From: Hypericum androsaemum
Lineage: Eukaryota > Streptophyta > Magnoliopsida > Malpighiales > Hypericaceae
Direction of reading: 5' to 3'
Assembly (NCBI GenBank): GCA_963995505.1
Contig: OZ023192.1
Coordinates: 3,641,001-3,705,000 of the forward strand
Length of the DNA: 64,000 nucleotides
Shown here one piece after another: positions 56,143 through 64,000 of this stretch. The notes below the pieces were generated by a model that was given only the letters and a program-made list of their open reading frames with translations, searched no databases and was not told the origin of the DNA. A program made the position numbers and the translations under genes. Position 1 is the first letter of the stretch. Each line of letters opens with the position of its first letter.

Positions 56143-57638
56143 CTGCAATATCAACATAACGCAAAACCCAAAACAACAACACCAAAACAATCTATAAGCT
56201 CGGGTTATCACGAAAAGAAAGCGAAACCCAAAAACATGAACTCTTTTTTCCAAATCAACTACAACAGCTAAGTCGGGTTTCGATTCAAAGGTTGAATAGG
56301 CAACCTCCCAAAGTAATGGACCCTGCAAGAAAGTAAACAAGGTGAGTGATGTGCAAGTTAGTATACCAGCTGGAACCGCGATCCAAGATACACGATCAGA
56401 GATCATAATGTGAATTCCAGCCGTAAAAGCAACCAGCGTGGATGCAATTGAAAAGAACAAGGAGACTAGACCGATTCCTAGCCTTAATGGTAGGGCTCTC
56501 AGGAAATCTTCTTGGGCGCAGCGTGATGTAAGAATTCCCAGAAACATGAGCAGCGACGTAGCTGAAGCGAAGAATGCCAAGGCGTTCGCAATGGCGAAAA
56601 CCATGAATGGTAAGTCGCGTAGGAACATGGGCAACCCGGAATTGCCATTGGTTCCTCCTGGTATGGTGAATGCAGCAGCAAAGGTGATAGTTACCACCAA
56701 AGCGGCAACAATTGTGTAAGAGTTTGCCGTGTCTTTCATCCATTCTTCACCTTCCTTGACTAGTTCTTTGTGCGACTCAGCGAATAGCATTCCAGGCGTC
56801 TTTCCTTCATCGTTCTTCGCAACTTTGTATGATGGTTGGACAAGCTCCTCCACTTTCTGCAGAATTTTCTTTCGGTTAATTTTCTTGTCCGATATTTGAT
56901 TACACAGATCAAAAAGAAACCTCTAGGTTACCTTGTACCATTGTAGCTCCCGCTGCATTTGCAGAGCAGCACCGGGTATCTTTTCAATTCGATTTTGAGC
57001 AGCTGTACTCCAGTTTGCAGCATGATGCAGCATGTTGTTACCGTACTTGTCATATGACATCGTCATACTCTTCCGTGAACCTATTTGAAAGAATAGATTG
57101 AAAACCTCGTGTTGGCGATGCATGACGGCATAATTGAAGAGATTTCTCTTCTCGCCGTCACTTGAGGCAACCACGAAAGGATATTGCTTAATAGTTTCTG
57201 CAACGAACTCATGGATCCCCTCCCGAGCAGCAGCTCGCGAGGACAATCCCAAAAATCCGGCAGTGTTTGTCATGTTGCAGTTATCTAATGTTCCCTCTAC
57301 CAAAATCTTCAGGAATTCAACTACGTTCTCGTGCTTCAACTTTCTTTCACGCACATGTCGAAAGATTCCAAGCGAAAGCCAACGGTCGCATATAGTCGTC
57401 GATTGGTTTTCGACATCTCCTCCTCGACGGGATATGTTTCTGCCAACGTTGATCCAATCAAACACTGTTTTAAGGAGCCCGAATTTGACACCATCAGCAT
57501 GCAAAGAAGTAAAGTCTAGTAACGAAGGTGAAATTTGATTTAGATTGCTGGGTGGACCTGTATGTACCTTGACATATTCGACGTTGCCAAAATGTGAGCC
57601 GACTCCCACTTGGAAAATCTTCTGGCTTGCTAGCCAAC

Positions 57639-58775
57639 TGTTGGAGTACAAAATTATATGCCGGATTTTGGACGAAGATGGTTGTTTCCGGGTTCGCGTG
57701 GAAAGGTCCGGACTCGTCGTTGTCTTTGAACGACCCATTGGACAGCTCAATGCACTCTAAGGTGGACGGTAGTATACCGCCCTTCAAGGCGGGCGGTAGT
57801 ATACCGCCCTTCATGTGCAAGCACTGGCGGTAGTATACCGCCCTTCATGTCAAGAACATCAACAAGAACGTCAACAAGAACGTCAAGTGCAAGCACGGGC
57901 GGGCGGTAGTATACCGCCCTTCATGTGCAAGCACGGGCGGTAGTATACCGCCCTTCATGTGCAAGCATGGGCAGTAGGATCCGCTTTGGAACATGAGCGG
58001 TAGGACCGGTTCGGCCTTTCTCTTGGTTGAAGGCGGAAGGAGAATTCCGTCTAGGGCTTGAGCGGAATGAGCCCGCTTGGAGGAGCTGGCGGTAAGGCCC
58101 GCTTTGGAGCCCGGCGGTAGGCCTACGAGTTTCTGCTTTGAAGGCGGTAAGGCCCGCCTTTCACTTCGTGTTCGCGGGCGGAGGATGAGGCCGGGCGGTA
58201 GGTCCGATTCCGCTTAGGGGCCCGGACGGATTCGATGATCCCGCCTTGGGGGCCCGGGTAGAAAGCTCGTCTTGGTCCATGTAGGTGGAGGGCTTGGGCC
58301 CGTTGTGGGTTTAAGCACAACTTAGCAACGTTGATCTCAGCCCGTTGTGGGTTTCGAGCTCTTCTTGTTGCTTGGGCGACACGACCGGTATATTCCTAAT
58401 CGAAGACGAGATCTGTTCATATGAGGAAGACGGTTTATATTTTCCTATTCTAAGCCGGGTTAATTTGGAAACGAAATATTCACTCGGGACGGTCTTTCTT
58501 GCACGGGAAGGATGGAGCTAGGTCAAGATGTGCTATATAAAGGGAGCTCGGACAACGGAGGCGGACATCAACCAACAACACATCAAACAACAACTATCTT
58601 TACTTTTTATCTTAGCTTAGCTCGTAGCCCGTAGTTCTTTTTTCTCCCTCTCCCTTAGATTGAACGTCTAAGGTTCACTCTTTTTTCACCCTCTCCATTA
58701 GGCCGACCTTGGGATGACCACTCTAGATCCGTCTCGGGTAGTCTTGACGTTCTTGTACCCACTTTCTCCGCAATA
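57639..58775 (+). repeat. Ty3-derived element 5' LTR
   Basis: 1137 bp, TGTTGGAGTAC to CCGCAATA (GCAACA in the partner). TATA box GTGCTATATAAAGG at about 58540. It holds about 61 bp (58566-58640 region) and a few bases before the TATA box that the 3' LTR lacks. Confidence 0.93.
57765..57960. repeat. array of five hairpin-forming palindromes in the 5' LTR
   Basis: GGCGGTAGTATACCGCC occurs five times (arms GGCGGTA and TACCGCC around GTA; the first copy reads GACGGTA), with a common following CTTCATGTGCAAGCACG giving a unit of about 34 bp. An insertion of AAC/GTCAAGAACATC repeats separates copies three and four. Confidence 0.95.
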
Positions 58776-58843
58776 TATTTTTGGCACGCTCGGTGGGACT
58801 AAGGAGGGCGTCTGAGAAGGCGGTCTAGCTTCGTTCGATCAAG

Positions 58844-61591
58844 ATGACCAAGAACCATGCTGCTCAAGCCAATTCCAACCCTAAGGAGGCGGCACCCTCT
58901 TCCCAGCAACTCGTTAGGAGGAGTTCATCCGACGCGGTTTCCGACAAGGAGGCGGCACTACCCATATCTTCTCAGCCACCTGTTAGGAGGAACTCATCCA
59001 ACTCGGCTCACATCAAAGAGCCGGCTCTCCCTACTATCCAGACGGATATCAGGAGGAATACCACCAGCATGGCTTCCTTTAAAGAGAAGCTCACCGCCAT
59101 AGCTAGAATGCTCGATGATATCAACGCTCGACTCGATAAGATTCGACGTGATAACAAGGAGGAGATGAGATGTAGCGACAAAATTCAGATACGAGGTGAC
59201 GAGTCCTATCATAGACTTTCCAATCAACCCCAAGGAGTTTGGGACGCCATGGACGAAGTACCTCAGCAAACATCCCCCAGTCCCGATCTCGGTGAGGCAC
59301 ACATAGGGCCATCATCCCTTATTCAGCCTACTTCGAGGCAACCGGTATGGTCTTTACCTTATCGTGATGCCGAAACTCCAGACTTCACAAATTAACTCAG
59401 CCGACACCCATCGGTTGAGGCTGCCAATGAGCCAATCTTGCAAGAATCCTTTACGAGTGAGGAGATCCAAGAGCTTCCTGTGACGGCCATCGACTACCCA
59501 ATGTTTCATGATGTTACTTATGTTCCGACCATCGAGCTCGATGACGATGACATCAACCAACATGAAGAGCTCAATGAGGATGATGAGCTCGATGAGAATG
59601 ACGTCAATCGAGAAAAGCTCGATGAGAATGATGCGCTCGATGAGGACGACATCAATCGACAAGGAGAGCTCGATGAGGATGATATTAACCGTCAACTGGT
59701 GTTCGGATCTACCCAACAACAAGGGACGGAAGGACAACCTCAACTCTCTCAATTTGAGAGTTTGGCTTCACATCAATGTCTCGGGGGGCAACCGGCAATT
59801 AACCCCCCCGCGAGTACTTCCGTTGCTATGGTTGGCATCCAAGGAAGTCAAAAAGGAGCGATGCCAAAGCCGACAAAGGCCAACCCTAAGACCCGGAGGG
59901 AAAGACCCGGGAAGCAGGGACGGCTGGACTCTAAGAAGGCAAGGGCTGACCCTAAGACTCGGCGGCCAAGACTCGGTAGGCAAGGACGACCGCCCGATAA
60001 TGGCGTCCCAAAAGCTCAGAAGTCTTTGTATCCCAGGGGAGCTGATAGCCTAAAGAAAATAAAGGCCGACCCCAAGACCCGGTGGACAAGACTCGGGGGG
60101 CACGGAAGGCCACCTGATAACAGTATCCCAAAGGCTCGAAACTCCTTTAGTATGAGGGGAGCCAATGGTCCCAAGAGAGGGAAGGTTGACCTTAAGACCC
60201 GAGGAGCAACACTCTGAGGGCAAGGACGGCCACCCAATGGCGACATCCTAAAGGCTCAAAAGTCCTTTCATCTGAAGGGAGTCGATAATCCTAGGCAAGG
60301 GAAGGCTAACCTTGAGACCCGAGAGACAAGACTCGGGGGGCAAAGATGGCCGCCCGATAGCGGCATCCCAAGGACTCAAAAGTTTTGTCCAAAGATAGTC
60401 GATGAAGCATGGAAGATCAGTCATCCTCGTATCAAGGTGGACCTTCAAGACGAGTCTGACTCATACATGTATGCCTTCAACCGGCTTGGAGATAAGAGGG
60501 TTGTTCTTGAGCCACCAACATAAGATGCCCTCACTAAGACTCAGAGGCGTCGCCTTGAGAGGAAGGTCCAGAAGCAGAAGTAAGTCGTCAAAGACCTTGA
60601 AAGACAGCTTGCAGGGCAAAGGGTCAAGTTGGAGGAGCAAAACGCCCTGCTAGCTCGTCCGCAAGTTAGACACCTACCAAACTGTACTCAAGACCAGGCC
60701 AGGGAGATCGAAGCTTCTAAGGCAAAGAGGTACATCAAGGAGGTTCGACCAAAGGCACCCGCTGACCTACACAAGAAGTTGATCTGCAAGTGGGTACCCA
60801 AGGTACAAACTGATGTCCATATGAGAGAAGGTCGCCCTCAAGAGGATGAGAAGGAGATCGACCAGAAAGAAAAAGATGTCTCGGTCACTCTTGAGATTGG
60901 TTATGTAAAGTTTGGAGACTTCTCAGACAAGGCATCGATCAACAAGGCGTTCACCCTACCGGCCATCTTTAGGCCAAAACTCAACCAACCTAGCCATCTG
61001 GAGAGGGACGAGAGTCAGGAAGATACACCTTATCCTCACATAGCAAAGATGTCCTCTATCACTCCCATGGTGAAAGCCTCTAATAGCGATGTCACCATTA
61101 TGAGGCCAACCCAAAGAATGGGCGAATGCAAGAAACCTCTTTGCATCACGGTTCACATCCTTGGGGAGTTGATCAAGAGAGTACCCGTGGATGGCATGGG
61201 TGTGGCGAACACCTTTCTTCAGTTGCTCTTCAGGGATCACAATAAGAAAAAGGAGGATGACAGCCCGGCTAGCATGGTCATGACCAACTTTGACGGAAAA
61301 GAGCGAGACTTGATCCGCTCTGGTCCGGTAATTCCATCTTCCATCCACCAATGTCTAATCTGGTGGGAGTCATATGGGAAGGTGGAGATTATGACGGCTG
61401 ACGTATGTCCATTCATCCTGGCAATATGCTTCACTGACGGGACCACAGTACCAATAAGGGTGGTTTGGAGCAACGTAGATGGTTGGTCTGCATGGTGTGC
61501 GAGTTCGGTCAAGCGGGATGTCCTTTCAATCCAACGACCGATCGATGCCACACTCGGGGGGCAAGTAGTCCCCCTTACTTATGGGGAATAA
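58844..61591 (+). pseudogene. long gag/protease-like frame of the Ty3-derived element
   Basis: One frame of 916 codons with four in-frame stops (59393, 60215, 60521, 60581) and no frameshift. Order: Ser/Pro-rich start with repeated VRR(S/N)SS motifs; an acidic part with several LDEDDINR-like repeats (59525-59700); a basic part of four exact 120-bp repeats beginning at 59941, 60061, 60182 and 60302 (ADPKTR, RLG, GRPPDN); a coiled-coil-like stretch (RRRLERKVQKQK, LEEQNALL); then a region resembling gypsy protease surroundings (MRPTQRMGECKKPLCITVHI, IPSSIHQCLIWW, KVEIMTADVCPF). There the active site reads V-D-G-M-G, unlike the usual D-G-G-A or D-S/T-G. No zinc knuckle, RT, RNase H or integrase. 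Confidence 0.75.
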
Positions 61592-61784
61592 AGCAATAGG
61601 CAAGGTGACAAGGCGATTGGAGATTTGCACCTTGTCACCCTATAAGTCGGCCGGGTAGACGGCCTAGATCTCTTCAAGCTGCTCGTCTTCATTCTAACTT
61701 AGCTTATGGATGCCAACCAGAGATGAAGGACCACGTTAACGCTTCTCGCCTGATCGTACCGAAGCATTAACGTGCGGGGGGCAT

Positions 61785-62856
61785 TGTTGGAGTACAAAAT
61801 TATATGCCAGATTTTGGACGAAGATGGTTGTTTCCGGGTTTGCGTGGAAAGGTCTGGACTCATCGTTGTCTTTGAACGACCCATTGGACCGCTCAATGCA
61901 CTCTGAGGTGGACAGTAGTATACCGCACTTCAAGGCGGGCGGTAGTATACCGCCCTTCATGTGCAAGCACGGGCGGTAGTATACCGCCCTTCATGTCAAG
62001 AACATCAACAAGAAAATCAACAAGAACGTCAACAAGAACGTTAAGTGCAAGCACGGGCGGGCGGTAGTATACCGCCCTTCATGTGCAAGCACGGGCGGTA
62101 GTATACCGCCCTTCATGTGCAAGCATGGGCAGTAGGATCCGCTTTGGAACATGAGCGGTAGGACCGGTTCGGCCTTTCTCTTGGTTGAAGGCGGAAGGAG
62201 AATTCCGTCTAGGGCTTGAGCAGAATGAGCCCGCTCGGAGGAGCTGGCGGTAAGGCCCACTTTGGAGCCCGGCGGTAGGCCTACGAGTTTCTGCTTTGAA
62301 GGCGGTAAGGCCCGCCTTTCACTTCGTGTTCGCGGGCGGAGGATGAGACCGGGCGGTAGGTCCGATTCCGCTTAGGGGCTCGGATGGATTCGACGATCCC
62401 GCCTTGGGGGCCCGGGTAGAAAGCTCGTCTTGGTCCATGTAGGCGGAGGGCTTGGGCCCGTTGTGGGTTTAAGCACAACTTAGCAACGTTGATCTCAGCC
62501 CGTTGTGGGTTTCAAGCTCTTCTTGTTGCTTGGGCGACACGACCGGCATATTCCTAATCGAAGACGAGATCTGTTCATATGAGGAAGACGGTTTATATTT
62601 TCCTATTCTAAGCCGGGTTAATTTGGAAACGAAATATTCACTCGGGACGGTCTTTCTTGCACGGGAAGGATGGAGCTAATGTGCTATATAAAGGGAGCTC
62701 GGACAACGGAGACGGATCTTTTTTCTCCCTCTCCCTTAGATTGAACGTCTAAGGTTCACTCTTTTTTCACTCTTTCCGTTAGGCCGACCTTGGGACGACC
62801 ACTCCGGATCCGTCTCGGGTAATCTTGACGTTCTTGTACCCACTTTCTCCGCAACA
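61785..62856 (+). repeat. Ty3-derived element 3' LTR
   Basis: 1072 bp, matching 57639-58775 with few substitutions and two deletions. It carries the same five-palindrome array at 61911-62113; the first copy is degraded (GACAGTAGTATACCGCA). Confidence 0.94.
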
Positions 62857-64000
62857 CCAACGCACTTAGAGCGCTTTCTTTACTGAGGCTGTGTCTCTCT
62901 CGCACTAACGTAGGATTTTTGTGAAGTAGCTCAATAGCCCTTTCTGCTAATTAACAATTGGATTAAAAGACAATTGATATTAATGATCATAAACCAAACT
63001 TGTAGAAGGGTGATTGGTTACTAACCGTATAAACCTTCTTGTACCAGATGAACAAGAATGTCGACGCGAACTTGATCGGCGTACATATTTGTCCGTGGCA
63101 TTAGATTGCTAACCATTGACACGTGACCATATTGGGCAGCCAACTGAATAGGGGTGCGGCCGGATTTGCTCACGTCGTAAACCAAGGTCGGATCTTTCTC
63201 CAGCAATAGTTCTGCCATTTCTGTGTCCCCTGTTCGTGCAGCGTAGTGAAGAGCATTTTGATCCCAGTTGTCTTTTGCTCTGAAGGGTACGCCTTTCTCG
63301 CTCATGTAACCCACAAGCTCCCGGAGAAACGATGCACCACTGCTCGAGGCCGCTGCCATGTGGATCAATTTCATTTCCCATCCGAAGATCGGAGCCGTAA
63401 GCAGCTCGGGATTCCTGTCCAAATAAACTTTGGCAGCTGACCAGTCACCGTCACGGACAGCTTTGTACAATTTCACACATATGGTATCCATGACCATAAC
63501 TGCATGGCAAAACAAATATATAACTAACTTATTGCTAAACATGTAAGTCACTGTAGTTTGTTAAGTCTGTCTGTGTACCTGCAAACATTTAATATTCCTT
63601 AACAGCAGGAGATGGGACTAAAATTTGATTTAAAATAGAAATCTATCTATCTCTGGTTAGCAAAAATTCATCGAAAAAAAAATCTCTTGTTAACAAAATC
63701 AAGATCCAAATCCTATTCGGTCATGATTTTTATGAACAATTGATTTGTTGGGCATGACGTACGACCGGTTTGACACCCTTTTTTATACTCGAACCTTTTA
63801 TCACATGAACTAAATCTCGAATAGTAATCCGAGAAAAATATGGAAAGACAAAGCAAGTAACAATATAATTGATTACCGTTTTCTTCTGGCCATGCTGAAT
63901 GGGAAAAGTCCATCTATTCGTAGGCGTAGAACGTAGCGCGGGTAAGTTGACTTTGCTTCAGTTTTATCTGATTCTTTTTTGGCGAATGGTTTCAGTTTTA

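Larger units (their letters stand above)
57639..62856 (+). mobile_element. Ty3/gypsy-derived non-autonomous element (no RT or integrase)
   Basis: 5218 bp, LTRs 57639-58775 and 61785-62856, exact target duplication CCAAC (57634-57638, 62857-62861), primer site TGGCACGCTCGGTGGG (58782-58797, not initiator Met), and G-rich tract GTGCGGGGGGCAT before the 3' LTR. The interior holds one long gag/protease-like frame only. Similarity of its end to the protease region of Tat/Ogre-type gypsy polyproteins gives the assignment. The element lies in exon 3 of ankyrin-PGG copy B. Confidence 0.93.
55899..63913 (-). pseudogene. ankyrin-PGG membrane protein (ACD6/ITN1-like), copy B, interrupted
   Basis: Five exons on the minus strand: 63877-63913 (MDFSHSAWPEEN), 63035-63499 (ankyrin repeats: VKLYKAVRDGDWSAAKVYL, NALHYAARTGDTEMAELLL, GRTPIQLAAQYGHVSMV), 62862-62943 continuing at 57568-57638 after the Ty3 insertion, 56932-57464 (NMLHHAANWSTAAQNRIEKI), and 56866 downward (PGG domain with four hydrophobic segments, SYTIVAALVVTITFAAAF...). 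Borders follow GT-AG and phases agree throughout with no internal stop, so before the insertion the gene was probably intact. After EVAYSTF at about 56285 the original C-terminus (seen in copy A) is replaced, and the frame continues through an MRS2 exon to 55899. Only 87 bp of upstream sequence are in the window, too little to judge a promoter. The 5.2 kb insertion in exon 3 probably inactivates it. Confidence 0.88.

Noticed and set aside
55801..56271. Plus-strand 156-codon frame as last exon of the prenyltransferase
   Set aside because: It shows no prenyltransferase motif, and most of it is the reverse strand of the MRS2 exon and PGG gene.
58123..58320. Minus-strand frame repeated at 62281-62478
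   Set aside because: The two are the same segment of the two LTRs; duplication reflects LTR structure, not a gene family.

Overview
This is eukaryotic nuclear DNA from a flowering plant, most likely a woody eudicot; I cannot name the species. The evidence is the mix of degraded plant genes with GT-AG introns (a flavonoid/stilbene-type O-methyltransferase, a GPI-type lipid-transfer protein, ACD6-like ankyrin-PGG membrane proteins, a plastid UbiA prenyltransferase, one exon of an MRS2 magnesium transporter), the AT-rich spacers, and the dominance of LTR retrotransposons primed by initiator Met-tRNA (PBS TGGTATCAGAGC).

Layout. 1-8462: an O-methyltransferase pseudogene (copy A) split by a 6.2 kb copia element (Copia-A), then a lipid-transfer protein pseudogene cut off by Copia-B (8463-13716, minus). 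13745-17206: ankyrin-PGG copy A (minus), with the small internally deleted element Copia-C inserted in an exon and Copia-D replacing its 5' half. 18696-20105: copies of a 391-bp repeat. 20214-25342: Copia-E (minus). 25668-26815: O-methyltransferase copy B, also broken. 26816-31552: AT-rich spacer with a hairpin repeat, a LINE tail and a PGG fragment. 31553-39930: Copia-F, almost identical LTRs around a decayed interior. 40183-41754: a Mutator-type element with 9-bp target duplication and a TRIM nested inside. 43108-51633: Copia-G, related to F, with G-box-rich LTRs and a very long leader. 51957-55201: truncated UbiA prenyltransferase. 55899-63913: ankyrin-PGG copy B (minus), joined at its 3' end to a stray MRS2 exon and interrupted by a 5.2 kb Ty3-derived element without reverse transcriptase (57639-62856).

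No host gene looks intact: each has a stop, frameshift, deletion or insertion. The window reads as a graveyard of small duplicated gene families filled by successive waves of insertion. Perfect target-site duplications date C, E, F, G, the Mutator element and the Ty3 derivative as the more recent events.

The most interesting signals are in the elements: (1) Copia-F has LTRs differing by one base but a dead pol, implying mobilisation in trans; (2) F and G share a GC-rich leader module with open frames on both strands and a TATA-like box on the antisense strand; (3) the Copia-G promoter carries 5-7 G-boxes just upstream of its TATA box; (4) Copia-G has an extra sense-strand frame before gag; (5) the Ty3 derivative keeps one 916-codon frame with acidic and basic repeats, and LTRs with an array of perfect hairpins; (6) Copia-A lacks a tRNA 3'-end primer site and has there a 14-nt complement of its own LTR.
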